Shown piece after piece: positions 26,281-35,294 of a stretch of DNA of 64,000 bases. The translations under genes were made by a program, and so were the position numbers. How positions within the stretch are numbered: position 1 is the stretch's first letter; every line of letters starts with the position of its first letter. The stretch comes from Bacteroidota bacterium (GTDB lineage Bacteria; Bacteroidota; Ignavibacteria; Ignavibacteriales; Melioribacteraceae), in the NCBI GenBank assembly GCA_018818065.1, contig JAHISV010000005.1, positions 912,527 to 976,526 on the forward strand, written 5' to 3'. The notes beneath the pieces are model-generated. The model was not told the origin of the DNA. It saw only the letters and a list, made by a program, of their open reading frames with translations, and did not search any database.

Positions 26281-27738
26281 ATGTTCGAACAAACCTTTAA
26301 AAATATTGATGACATTTTACATAAAGACGCTGGTTGCTCCAATGAGTTGGATTATGTTGAGCAGACGTCCTGGATTCTGTTTCTAAAGTACCTTGACGAT
26401 TTAGAAAAGGAACGGAAATCTAAAGCTGAGCTGGTTGGGAAGGAATATGAGTATCTGATTGATGATGAATACAGATGGGATGTTTGGGCGGCGCCTAAAA
26501 ATGGAGATGGTAAAATCGATATTAATAAAGCTCTTACCGGGGATGATCTTAAAGATTTTGTTGATCTACAATTAATACCATATCTAAAGAAATTCAAAAC
26601 TTCTGCATCTTCGCCTGATACACTTGAGTATAAAGTTGGAGAGATATTTAACGAGCTTAAAAATAAAATACAGAGTGGCTATACTCTACGCGGGGCAATC
26701 GATTTAATTGACCAGTTGCGTTTTCAGACACATGCTGAAAAGCATGAAATGAGTCATCTGTACGAAGACAAAATTAAAAACATGGGGAGTGCTGGGCGAA
26801 ATGGTGGCGAGTATTATACTCCACGTCCACTCATAAAAACTATTGTAAAAGTTGTTGCGCCTGAACTTGGACAAACCATTTACGATGGTGCGGTTGGTTC
26901 AGCCGGTTTTTTGTGCGAGGCTTTTGAATACCTTCAGGAGCATAATAAACAACGTTCAACATCACAGAATAATGTTCTGCAAACAAAAACATTTTATGGT
27001 AAGGAAAAGAAATCCTTAGCCTACATTATAGGCACAATGAATATGATACTTCATGGGGTTGAAGCGCCAAACATAGTTCATGCTAATACACTGGCAGAAA
27101 ATATTGCCGACATTCAGGAAAAAGACAGGTATGATATAGTATTGGCAAACCCTCCATTTGGGGGCAAGGAACGGGATGAAGTAAAACAAAACTTTAATAT
27201 AAAAACTGGTGAGACAGCTTTTCTCTTTTTGCAGCATTTTATTAAGATACTAAGAGCCGGTGGTAAAGCTGGTATTGTTATCAAAAACACGTTTTTAAGT
27301 AATACAGATAATGCCTCGGTGAGTTTGCGAAAACTGCTGCTGGAGAGCTGCAATTTACATACTGTCCTCGATTTACCAGGCGGTACCTTTCAGGGGGCTG
27401 GTGTTAAGACAGTAGTTCTATTTTTTGAGAAAGGAAGCGCGACCAGAAAAGTCTGGTATTATCAATTAAACCTGGATAGAAACCTTGGCAAGACTAACTC
27501 GCTAAATGAAAATGATTTAGCAGAATTTGTAAAGCTGCAAAGTACAAAAGCAAATAGCGAAAACAGCTGGTCAGTTAAAATAGCTGATGTTGACCCGGTG
27601 ACTTTCGATCTTAGCGTTAAAAACCCCAATAAAAAAGAAGAAACCGCTTTACGTCAACCAGAGGAAATCTTGGATGCGATAAAAGCTCTTGATGAAGAAA
27701 GCGCAGATATCCTAAACTCAATTTTGGATCTGGTATGA
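26281..27738 (+). CDS. hsdM: Type I restriction-modification DNA methyltransferase subunit
   Basis: 485 residues. It methylates adenine within the host recognition sequence and, with HsdS and HsdR, forms the restriction complex. Seen: N-terminal HsdM helical domain (DDILHKDAGCSNELDYVEQTSWILFLKYLDDLE), GGEYYTPRPLIK, a SAM-binding segment IYDGAVGSAGFLCEAF (a variant of the usual DPxxGxGGFL), and the catalytic NPPF in DIVLANPPFGG. Overlaps hsdS by 4 bp. The degenerate SAM motif is still seen in other HsdM proteins, so activity is likely. Confidence 0.94.
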   Translation: MFEQTFKNIDDILHKDAGCSNELDYVEQTSWILFLKYLDDLEKERKSKAELVGKEYEYLIDDEYRWDVWAAPKNGDGKIDINKALTGDDLKDFVDLQLIPYLKKFKTSASSPDTLEYKVGEIFNELKNKIQSGYTLRGAIDLIDQLRFQTHAEKHEMSHLYEDKIKNMGSAGRNGGEYYTPRPLIKTIVKVVAPELGQTIYDGAVGSAGFLCEAFEYLQEHNKQRSTSQNNVLQTKTFYGKEKKSLAYIIGTMNMILHGVEAPNIVHANTLAENIADIQEKDRYDIVLANPPFGGKERDEVKQNFNIKTGETAFLFLQHFIKILRAGGKAGIVIKNTFLSNTDNASVSLRKLLLESCNLHTVLDLPGGTFQGAGVKTVVLFFEKGSATRKVWYYQLNLDRNLGKTNSLNENDLAEFVKLQSTKANSENSWSVKIADVDPVTFDLSVKNPNKKEETALRQPEEILDAIKALDEESADILNSILDLV

Positions 27739-28937
27739 CCATTCGACAAAATCAGTTGCCTAAAGGTTGGGAAATAAAAAGGTTGGGTGATGTTTGTGAC
27801 ACTGGTGCTGGTGGAACTCCATTGAAAGCCCATAAAGATTTTTATCAGGGAGGAACTATTCCTTGGTTGATGAGTGGTGAAGTGGGGCAAGGAGAAGTTT
27901 TTCAGGCAAAAAATTTTATTACAGAAAAAGGATTAAAAAACTCATCAGCAAAGTTATTTCCAATAAATACAGTTTTAGTCGCAATGTATGGAGCAACCGC
28001 TGGGCAAGTTGGTATTCTAAAATTTGAGGCTTGTACAAATCAAGCGGTTTGCGGTATTCTTCCAAATGAACAAACTATTCCCGAGTATTTATTTTACTAC
28101 TTTCTTTCAATAAAAGAAGAATTAGTTGCACAAGCAATTGGAGGAGCACAACCAAATATATCACAAATTAAAATTCGAAATACAAATATCCCACTCCCTC
28201 CACTCTCCGAGCAACAACGCATCGTAGCCATTTTAGATAAAGCCTTTGCTGCTATCGTAAAGGCAAAAGCCAATGCTGAGCAAAACCTTAAAAATGCCAA
28301 AGAACTTTTTAAGAGTTATTTGCAATCCATCTTTGACCCTTCGACACGCTCAGGGCAAGAAGGTGAGGGTTGGGAAGAGAAAACTTTGAATCAAATATCG
28401 GAAAATTTGGATAGCAAGAGAGTTCCAATAACAAAAAATGTAAGGAACAAGGGGACAATCCCTTATTATGGAGCCTCTGGAATAGTTGATTATGTAGCAG
28501 ATTATTTATTTGATGAAGATTTACTTTGCATTTCTGAAGATGGGGCGAATCTTTTAGCAAGAACTTACCCAATTGCTTTTTCAATTAGCGGTAAGACCTG
28601 GGTGAACAATCATGCTCACGTTCTGAAATTTAAAAATATTGTAACTCAAAAATTTGTTGAGCTGTATCTCAATTCTATAAAACTAGATGATTTTGTAAGT
28701 GGAATGGCACAACCAAAATTAAATCAAACAATGCTAAATAAAATTCCAATCCCGATTCCTGTACTATCAGTGCAACAAACACTTGTCCAAAAACTCGACG
28801 CTCTGCGTTTTGAAACAAAAAAACTTGAAGACATATATCAACAAAAAATAAATGATCTGGAAGAATTGAAGAAAAGTATATTGCAAAAAGCTTTTAATGG
28901 GGAATTAAATACTACAAAAAATATAGAAGCTATATGA
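27735..28937 (+). CDS. hsdS: Type I restriction-modification specificity subunit
   Basis: 400 residues with the expected duplicated layout: target recognition domain 1 (about 5-155) beginning LPKGWEIKRLGDVCDTGAGGTPLK, conserved helix LPPLSEQQRIVAILDKAFAAIVKAK, domain 2 (about 210-350) beginning GWEEKTLNQISENLDS, and a second helix (VLSVQQTLVQKLDALRFETKKL). The two halves differ strongly, so a bipartite asymmetric recognition sequence is expected. Overlaps hsdM and hsdR by 4 bp each, ensuring balanced translation. Confidence 0.94.
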   Translation: MTIRQNQLPKGWEIKRLGDVCDTGAGGTPLKAHKDFYQGGTIPWLMSGEVGQGEVFQAKNFITEKGLKNSSAKLFPINTVLVAMYGATAGQVGILKFEACTNQAVCGILPNEQTIPEYLFYYFLSIKEELVAQAIGGAQPNISQIKIRNTNIPLPPLSEQQRIVAILDKAFAAIVKAKANAEQNLKNAKELFKSYLQSIFDPSTRSGQEGEGWEEKTLNQISENLDSKRVPITKNVRNKGTIPYYGASGIVDYVADYLFDEDLLCISEDGANLLARTYPIAFSISGKTWVNNHAHVLKFKNIVTQKFVELYLNSIKLDDFVSGMAQPKLNQTMLNKIPIPIPVLSVQQTLVQKLDALRFETKKLEDIYQQKINDLEELKKSILQKAFNGELNTTKNIEAI

Positions 28938-31312
28938 ACGAAGCCGAAACCAGAGCAGAACTAATTGATCCTAAGCTAAAAGAAAATGGCTGGGATAGTA
29001 AAGCTAACCCCGATGTTAAGGTTCATCGTGAGTACACAATTACTCAAGGTAAAATAAAAGCGAGCGGCGGAAGGGGTAAAGCCCTGATAGCTGATTATGT
29101 CCTGGCATACAAGAGCAGAAAGCTTGCTGTGGTTGAGGCAAAAAGTGATGAACAAGAAGTTGGTGAAGGTGTTGCCCAGGCAAAAAATTATGCAGAAAAG
29201 CTTGGACTTGATCATACTTATGCCGCCAACGGAAAAGAGATTTATTACATCAATATGGATACTGCTCTTGAGGCATCAGTAGAAAATTTTCACGAGCCTT
29301 TGGAATTATGGAACGAAGTATTCCCGGAACAGAACGAATGGCAGGATAAATATAATTCTGTCCCCTTTGAAGATAAAGGGGGTACCATGGGTGGCAGGTT
29401 TTATCAGGATATTGCTATAGAAAAAGTTCTTGATGCCGTATCAGAAAAAAAACCGAGAATATTGCTAACTCTTGCCACCGGTACGGGTAAAACCTTTATT
29501 GCCTTTCAGATAGCCTGGAAGTTGTTTCACTCCAGATGGAATTTACAGTATGATGGAAAACGAAGACCACGAATTCTCTTTTTAGCAGATAGAAATATTC
29601 TCGCAGATCAGGCGTTTAATGTCTTCTCCTCATTTCCTGAAGATGCTCTGGTTCGTATAAGACCACATGAAATTAAAAAGAAGGGAAGCGTTCCAACTAA
29701 CGGTTCTATTTTCTTTACCATATTTCAGACCTTTATGAGCGGTCCAAATGATACTCCTTACTTCGGAGAATATCCAAAGGACTTTTTCGATTTCATTATT
29801 ATTGATGAGTGTCATCGTGGTGGTGCAAACAACGAAAGTACCTGGCGTGAAATAATGAATTATTTTTCACCTGCTGTTCAAATTGGTTTAACAGCTACGC
29901 CTAAGAGAACGGAGAATGTTGATACCTACGAATACTTTGGTGATCCTGTCTATATTTATTCCCTTAAGGAGGGCATTAACGACGGCTTCTTAACACCATT
30001 TAAGGTAAAGCGTATAAAAACCTCGCTTGATGAATATACCTATGAATCTGATGATAAAATTATTGAGGGAGAAATTGAAGAGGGGAAAACATACACTGAA
30101 AGTGATTTTAACAGGATTATAGAGATTAAGGCAAGAGAGGAAAAACGTGTAAGACTATTTTTGGACTCGATAAACCAGAATGAAAAAACGATTATCTTCT
30201 GTGCAACGCAAGATCATGCAGCTGCCGTTAGAGATTTGATTAATCAGTTTAAGAAGAGCAATGAACCAAATTATTGTGTTAGAGTTACAGCCAATGATGG
30301 TGAATTGGGTGAACAGTATTTAAGAGAATTTCAGGATAATGAGAAAACGATACCGACAATACTAACCACATCCCAAAAATTATCCACAGGCGTTGATGCC
30401 CGGAATATCAGAAATATTGTACTGATGCGTCCGGTAAATAGTATTGTAGAGTTCAAGCAGATTGTCGGTAGAGGGACAAGATTATTTGACGGTAAAAACT
30501 TTTTCACCATTTACGATTTTGTAAATGCGAGCGAAAGATTTAAGGATCCGGAATGGGATGGTGAGCCGGTTGAACCTGAGCCCTGTTTCAAGTGCGGTAA
30601 GTACCCCTGCGAATGTGAGTATGAGCCTCCTAAACCTTGTCCTGACTGTGGAAAGATTCCTCCCTGTTGGTGTATCAAAGAGCCTCCACCTGCTTGCCAG
30701 AAGTGCGGGCAATATCCCTGTGTTTGCATAAAGAAGGTTAAGATAAAATTAGGAGAGGGAAAAGAGCTCGAAATTGAGCATACCGTAGAATCTACGTTTT
30801 GGGGACCGAACGGAGAGCAGCTCACTGTAGAGGAGTTTTTACAGAGTCTCTATGGCAGTTTACCTGATCTATTCAAGAGCGAGGATGAGCTGCGTTTTAT
30901 CTGGGCAAACCCGATAACACGTAAAGTCTTGTTAGACAAACTTGCTGATGCGGGATTTGGAATAGATGAACTGACCACTCTACAAAAGTTAATAGATGCT
31001 GATAAGAGTGATCTATTTGATGTACTTGAGTTTATCGCCTATGCTGTAAAACCCATTTCAAGAGAACTGAGAGTAGCAGCTGCCCAGAAGAGTATCTTTG
31101 CCACTTTGGACAATGAGCAGAAAGAGTTTTTGGATTTTGTACTCTCCAAGTACATCCAGACAGGCGTTGAAGAACTTGACCAGGATAAGCTGCCAGGGTT
31201 ATTGGAGTTAAAGTATCACTCAATAAGTGATGCCTCAGAGAGACTTGGGAGTATACCAGACATTAGAAATCTTTTTATTGATTTCCAGAAGTATTTGTAT
31301 GTGGGGGAATAA
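28934..31312 (+). CDS. hsdR: Type I restriction endonuclease subunit R with Cys-rich insert
   Basis: 792 residues. The N-terminal nuclease domain shows the PD-(D/E)XK core (IADYVLAYKSRKLAVVEAKSD). The SF2 helicase motor carries Walker A ATGTGKT, DECH box IIDECHRGG, TATPKRTE, and motif VI QIVGRGTRLF. The C-terminal part (about 610-790) resembles the EcoEI-type R C-terminus. Between them, at about residues 550-600, lies a Pro- and Cys-rich stretch with three copies of a 'C-x2-CG-x4-C-x-C' pattern (CFKCGKYPCEC, CPDCGKIPPCWC, CQKCGQYPCVC). These probably bind zinc. Last gene of the hsdMSR operon. Confidence 0.92.
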   Translation: MNEAETRAELIDPKLKENGWDSKANPDVKVHREYTITQGKIKASGGRGKALIADYVLAYKSRKLAVVEAKSDEQEVGEGVAQAKNYAEKLGLDHTYAANGKEIYYINMDTALEASVENFHEPLELWNEVFPEQNEWQDKYNSVPFEDKGGTMGGRFYQDIAIEKVLDAVSEKKPRILLTLATGTGKTFIAFQIAWKLFHSRWNLQYDGKRRPRILFLADRNILADQAFNVFSSFPEDALVRIRPHEIKKKGSVPTNGSIFFTIFQTFMSGPNDTPYFGEYPKDFFDFIIIDECHRGGANNESTWREIMNYFSPAVQIGLTATPKRTENVDTYEYFGDPVYIYSLKEGINDGFLTPFKVKRIKTSLDEYTYESDDKIIEGEIEEGKTYTESDFNRIIEIKAREEKRVRLFLDSINQNEKTIIFCATQDHAAAVRDLINQFKKSNEPNYCVRVTANDGELGEQYLREFQDNEKTIPTILTTSQKLSTGVDARNIRNIVLMRPVNSIVEFKQIVGRGTRLFDGKNFFTIYDFVNASERFKDPEWDGEPVEPEPCFKCGKYPCECEYEPPKPCPDCGKIPPCWCIKEPPPACQKCGQYPCVCIKKVKIKLGEGKELEIEHTVESTFWGPNGEQLTVEEFLQSLYGSLPDLFKSEDELRFIWANPITRKVLLDKLADAGFGIDELTTLQKLIDADKSDLFDVLEFIAYAVKPISRELRVAAAQKSIFATLDNEQKEFLDFVLSKYIQTGVEELDQDKLPGLLELKYHSISDASERLGSIPDIRNLFIDFQKYLYVGE

Positions 31313-31410
31313 GAATTAGTAATAAGTTTTGGATTGACTTTCTTAGGGGTGACTAGAGATGGTATTTTAGGTGGTTAACGCTGACTAATTTACTAAAGTA
31401 AAAGGAACAA

Positions 31411-32625
31411 ATGCTAAACAAAATTATCAAAAAATTAAAAGGAATCTACTTAATTAAAAAAAAACATGGCTTTAAGAAACAAGTAGTTGAAAGTAGAAAA
31501 AAAGCCTTTAGGTTTTACATCCACTCGACAAATTTTGTATTCATATTATTAATTTTTGTTTTAATATGTACATTATTTTATCGGTATTACGAATTCATAA
31601 ACTCTGGTATAGAAAATGTTTTTCCGGATAATCAATTTCTTGTAGGCATAATTTATAATCGTTACTTCGATCATCTGGCTAGTTTATTTTTAATTATTTT
31701 TATTAGATCATCATTACTAATTATCACTTACAACATTCTTCAACCTTTATTTGCAATTATAAATCATCGAACCAGTGATTTAGTTAAAAGAATAACTGTT
31801 AAGGATGAGGATCAGATTTCTGGATATAATTCTATATTTGGAAAGGGCTTTAAAAAGAATGTTAACAAACAGCGAACATTTTACATAATCAGTTATACGA
31901 TATGCATACTTTTGATCTTCTTGATTTTCTTTCTAAATCTTGATTCTTTTTCTATTGAACAAGTTAGACAAAGTGTATACATAGTATTTTTTATACTAGT
32001 GTGTAACCAGGTTTATGGAAGTCACAAAAACTATTTATACGTCGTGAAAAGACTATATGGACTGGAAATTGGGACTAGACTATTGTTTTACCACGCATCA
32101 ATTGGAATAAAAGCAATATTTCTAACGCTTTTTCAGATTGTTGGTGGATTTTATATGGTATATATAGTTTTTTTCAGGCTAGGTGGTTATGCTACAAAGT
32201 CTATACAGTTATTTTTTGAAGAGAATTATAAAACTCTATATTATATCCTCGATTCGAAAGATTTTGGGTTCCTTGCTGGAGCTAAATATGAAAAGATAAG
32301 GGAATTGTTTACTTTTCTGAATGAACTATCATTCTCATCTTTATTAGATCTTTTTTTATTCCCTCTAATCTTGTTATTTGCTTTTTTACTTGTCATCAAT
32401 GTATTTTACTCTTTGATTTTATACGAAAAGGAGACCATTGCAGCAACAATTGCCAGTATACTTCTAAGTAGTACCATTAATCTATTAATAGACTATTCTT
32501 TCGACAATTTTTTAAGTAACACAGTTAATCCCTACATTCTTAATATTGTTTCATTCACTATAGCTTTTGTGATAATTAAATATCTGACTGTATTATTAAA
32601 GGAAAAAAATATACCTATCAGCTAA
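31411..32625 (+). CDS. Hypothetical polytopic membrane protein next to the type I R-M operon
   Basis: 404 residues, AAGGAAC before the ATG. About eight hydrophobic segments (for example FVFILLIFVLICTLFYRYYEFI at 38-60, FYIISYTICILLIFLIFFLNL near 155-175, LFLFPLILLFAFLLVINVFYSLILY near 310-335). A basic N-terminal 30 residues faces the cytosol. No family was recognised. It begins 98 bp after hsdR on the same strand and may belong to the same accessory module, perhaps a defence membrane effector, but nothing beyond position supports this. Confidence 0.6.
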   Translation: MLNKIIKKLKGIYLIKKKHGFKKQVVESRKKAFRFYIHSTNFVFILLIFVLICTLFYRYYEFINSGIENVFPDNQFLVGIIYNRYFDHLASLFLIIFIRSSLLIITYNILQPLFAIINHRTSDLVKRITVKDEDQISGYNSIFGKGFKKNVNKQRTFYIISYTICILLIFLIFFLNLDSFSIEQVRQSVYIVFFILVCNQVYGSHKNYLYVVKRLYGLEIGTRLLFYHASIGIKAIFLTLFQIVGGFYMVYIVFFRLGGYATKSIQLFFEENYKTLYYILDSKDFGFLAGAKYEKIRELFTFLNELSFSSLLDLFLFPLILLFAFLLVINVFYSLILYEKETIAATIASILLSSTINLLIDYSFDNFLSNTVNPYILNIVSFTIAFVIIKYLTVLLKEKNIPIS

Positions 32626-33054
32626 TATTTTCGAGTAAATCTCACGCAAATCCACCCGCAATTCGTGTTATTATCGCGTTATAAATTTGAAAAGTGCGAA
32701 TTAGTGTCAAAACCGCAATGTTTAATCGTCGATTTTCTGGTTTTTCCCTGAGTTTATGTTAAAATCTACGTTATTTCATGTTATTTATGTCAAAAACGCA
32801 AGAAAATGGACTGTTTTTGCACCTCGAAAAATCAAAAATCGCTCACTATCGCTTACCCAAAAAACTAAGAAATTGAGGATTCTTAATAATCCACACTCCT
32901 TTTTATAGTGTAAGAAAACTCTCACTAAAAGCTGTTGCATTTTTAGTTAGGGACAAAGTAAATAATACAATTGAGAAGGGTTCAGGAATAAGCCAATTTG
33001 CAATTTTAAAGCGTTACAGCATGCGATATTCATCATAACTTGATAAGTCTAGCC
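32626..33054. other. 429-bp non-coding region beside the replication genes
   Basis: No credible gene. It is AT-rich with several short inverted repeats (for example GGATT with AATCC around 32876-32895). It lies between the last cargo gene and the convergent rep/xis/int block, so it is a candidate place for a replication or transfer origin of the element. No recognised nick motif could be pinned down. Confidence 0.3.
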
Positions 33055-33240
33055 CTAACTATGGGTTGCACCATCAAACGACTTTTTCAGCCCCTTGCGT
33101 CTTGCATTTTTTCCAAATCTAAAACCAAATAGTGGGCAGTCCTGTATCTCACACTCCCTCACGTTCTTAGGGCTTCCTCCTGAACAATCCAGGCAATGTT
33201 TTCTAATTGATTTTAAGGGTGTTAAATTAGCCTTCTCCAT
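33055..33240 (-). CDS. Small Cys-rich protein of mobile elements
   Basis: 61 residues from the ATG at 33240, which has AAGGAG 7 bases upstream; the frame extends further 5' without a better start. Core sequence LKSIRKHCLDCSGGSPKNVRECEIQDCPLFGFRFGKNARRKG has four cysteines in a CxxC...C...C layout, probably a zinc site, and a basic tail. Such proteins are common beside replication genes of Bacteroidota plasmids and integrative elements. Role unknown; nucleic-acid binding is likely. Last gene of the int-xis-rep block. Confidence 0.7.
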   Translation of the reverse strand: MEKANLTPLKSIRKHCLDCSGGSPKNVRECEIQDCPLFGFRFGKNARRKGLKKSFDGATHS

Positions 33241-33250
33241 GACATACTCC

Positions 33251-34174
33251 TTATTTCCCGTAGTTATTAATTGCTTCATTTATTTTGTCATCTAACTCTT
33301 CCATAAGCGTAGAATTCTTTTGAGTACCAAATTGATTTACTGTATCAAGAATTTTTGATTTCGCACGACTCTTTTGTTTATCCGGCCAATTATCTGAAAT
33401 TAGTTCTAGCTCATTCAACCAACTTTCTGCACCTCTACTCTTAAGCCCGGAAAGAAAAATTGAATCCATAAAGTCTTTTTTTGTTTTACTTTCGAAGCTA
33501 TTTGTTTGAAGAATATTTGTTTTCCTGATCTTCATGTAGGTGTCGAATAATTTTTCTAGGTTCTGATTTATGAAGTTAGGATCGCACAAACTGCGGATAG
33601 TAGGTTCAAATTCATATTCCTGCTTTAGTCTGTTCTTGTACTGAATTTCAAATCGCAGAATATTCCTGTCTTCCACATTAATCTGTTCTCTCTTTTTCTT
33701 CATCTCAGCAAGTTTGTCGTAGAATTGAACTGTCACACGATTTGTCCTAAAACTCACGGTCTGGTAGTTGTTGTAAGCATTCCAATCGTACCTGGGTAAT
33801 TCCAGTAAATTTGAAGTGTAAAGTTCGACCGGGTGGTCCAGTGGGACATTTACTCCAATATCAATCCTTCTTAATATGAGAGGGACACCATGAAGATCCA
33901 GATTATCAATGATTGCGTTAACCGCAATCTCTATTTCATCCGGCTGAATGATTTTAAGATTATTACCATGATAATACTTATTCAGACTTCCCGAAACAGT
34001 GATCCCTTTTTTGGTATTTCGTAAGCAGAAATTATTGTGAAAAGAATACTGAGAATACACTTCTTCTGTGATTAAGTTTATCCTACCTCTCTTATTTCCC
34101 AAACTCGGGTAGTCCGAGAGTGAGCAACCTTCAATAATAAATTTAATGGTATCAAACATGTTGGGTGAGGACAT
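33251..34174 (-). CDS. Phage/plasmid replication initiation protein (gene II/X type)
   Basis: About 308 residues from the ATG at 34174 (AGGA 9 bases upstream); the frame extends to 34237 but that part overlaps the upstream gene. Resembles filamentous-phage gene II replication proteins: MFDTIKFIIEG start, GVPLILRRIDIGVNVPLDHPVELY, RVTVQFYDKLAEMKKKREQINVEDRNILRFEIQYKNRLKQEY. These nick and rejoin DNA to start rolling-circle replication. It suggests that the excised element replicates as a circle. It sits directly downstream of the excisionase-like gene, a common arrangement in Bacteroidota elements. Confidence 0.75.
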   Translation of the reverse strand: MSSPNMFDTIKFIIEGCSLSDYPSLGNKRGRINLITEEVYSQYSFHNNFCLRNTKKGITVSGSLNKYYHGNNLKIIQPDEIEIAVNAIIDNLDLHGVPLILRRIDIGVNVPLDHPVELYTSNLLELPRYDWNAYNNYQTVSFRTNRVTVQFYDKLAEMKKKREQINVEDRNILRFEIQYKNRLKQEYEFEPTIRSLCDPNFINQNLEKLFDTYMKIRKTNILQTNSFESKTKKDFMDSIFLSGLKSRGAESWLNELELISDNWPDKQKSRAKSKILDTVNQFGTQKNSTLMEELDDKINEAINNYGK

Positions 34175-34190
34175 TTTTTGTCCTATCCTA

Positions 34191-34472
34191 CTACTTGTTA
34201 TTAGTAACATGTTCGACAGCCCTGGCTTCCAACTCATCCTTTGTCTGAATACGGTTCCTTAGTACCCAATTGGTAAGTTCTTCCCGTGTGAAGTAAATCA
34301 TTTTACCATTTGGTTTATAGTAAGTGATTTGATTCTTATGAGTCATCTTGTAAAGACATGATTTGGATACGCCTATGAAAGCTGCTGCTTCAATAAGTGT
34401 GAGCGGTTTTTCAAAGTTATTTTCAATAGGAGAGTGTTGAGTCGTTATTCTTTGTTCTAATTTCTTATTCAT
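34191..34472 (-). CDS. Excisionase-like helix-turn-helix protein
   Basis: 93 residues, GAGG upstream of the ATG. LTLIEAAAFIGVSKSCLYKMTHKNQITYYKPNGKMIYFTREELTNWVLRNRI is a winged MerR/Xis-type helix-turn-helix ('HTH_17') that binds DNA with the wing KPNGKMIYF. Such proteins direct excision or regulate the rep gene. The rep start follows 17 bp after the stop, so they are co-transcribed. Confidence 0.85.
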   Translation of the reverse strand: MNKKLEQRITTQHSPIENNFEKPLTLIEAAAFIGVSKSCLYKMTHKNQITYYKPNGKMIYFTREELTNWVLRNRIQTKDELEARAVEHVTNNK

Positions 34473-34565
34473 CTTTGCCTCTAAGTTGTTTTCTTATTAG
34501 CAAAGGTAACCTGAAAAAGAACTCTTGAAAAGCAAGTTTACTTTCGGAAAAGTGAAAGTTTACTT

Positions 34566-35285
34566 TCACTCTTCCTTAAGGTTTAGCTTATATATTTGCC
34601 TATATGAATCGAATTTAAGAACATCATATCCGAATTCAATTAACGTTTTTTTATAGGCATCTTTCTCTACAAGTCCAAAATTGATAAGGTCAGTTGTGAA
34701 TTCGAACATTTCATCCGTGTATTTTTTGTTTGGTTCGAACTTATAACTTTGACGCTGGGTTAGAAGAAAGAGCCCTTCGTATTTTTTTCGTGATACTTCA
34801 ACTATTTCATCAAATGTTATAATCTCAGTATGATCACATTCGTAGAATGATTTAAAAAATGAGTCATTAAATAATTCTCGGAACGAAGACGAAAAAGCAC
34901 TCCATTCTTCATCAATATCACTATTCTCTTCATAATTTGGACTAAACGTTAATAATTTTTCCACTCTATTTGTAAATTGACTCCACCACGTGTTCATAAT
35001 GTGGTAATAAGAATGGTAATTTATCTCTCGAACAATCTTTTGGGAAAGTTTTAATCTTTTTAAGAATTTCGACGGGAATGTTGACAATGCAACAACCAGT
35101 AATCTCATGTAATGTATTGCAAAATCATGTTGATCAATTTTTAATATGGATTCTTCTATTTGTGAAAGAAGTACATCATCAATCCCATTTTTTTCCATTT
35201 CCTCGCAGAGTAAAATTATTCTATCGTGCAGAATTTCAATTGGTTTATCCTTTATTGGAACTTCCAAATCATTAAATCTCAGCAT
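34566..35285 (-). CDS. Hypothetical protein between int and xis
   Basis: 239 residues, strong ribosome-binding site GAGGTGA before the ATG and only 9 bp after the integrase stop. Predicted soluble and mostly helical, acidic (for example EENSDIDEEWSAFSSSFRELFNDSFFKSF). No family was recognised. Its position suggests a role in control of the element's excision or maintenance, but it may also be cargo. Confidence 0.6.
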   Translation of the reverse strand: MLRFNDLEVPIKDKPIEILHDRIILLCEEMEKNGIDDVLLSQIEESILKIDQHDFAIHYMRLLVVALSTFPSKFLKRLKLSQKIVREINYHSYYHIMNTWWSQFTNRVEKLLTFSPNYEENSDIDEEWSAFSSSFRELFNDSFFKSFYECDHTEIITFDEIVEVSRKKYEGLFLLTQRQSYKFEPNKKYTDEMFEFTTDLINFGLVEKDAYKKTLIEFGYDVLKFDSYRQIYKLNLKEE

Positions 35286-35294
35286 TTGTTCACC

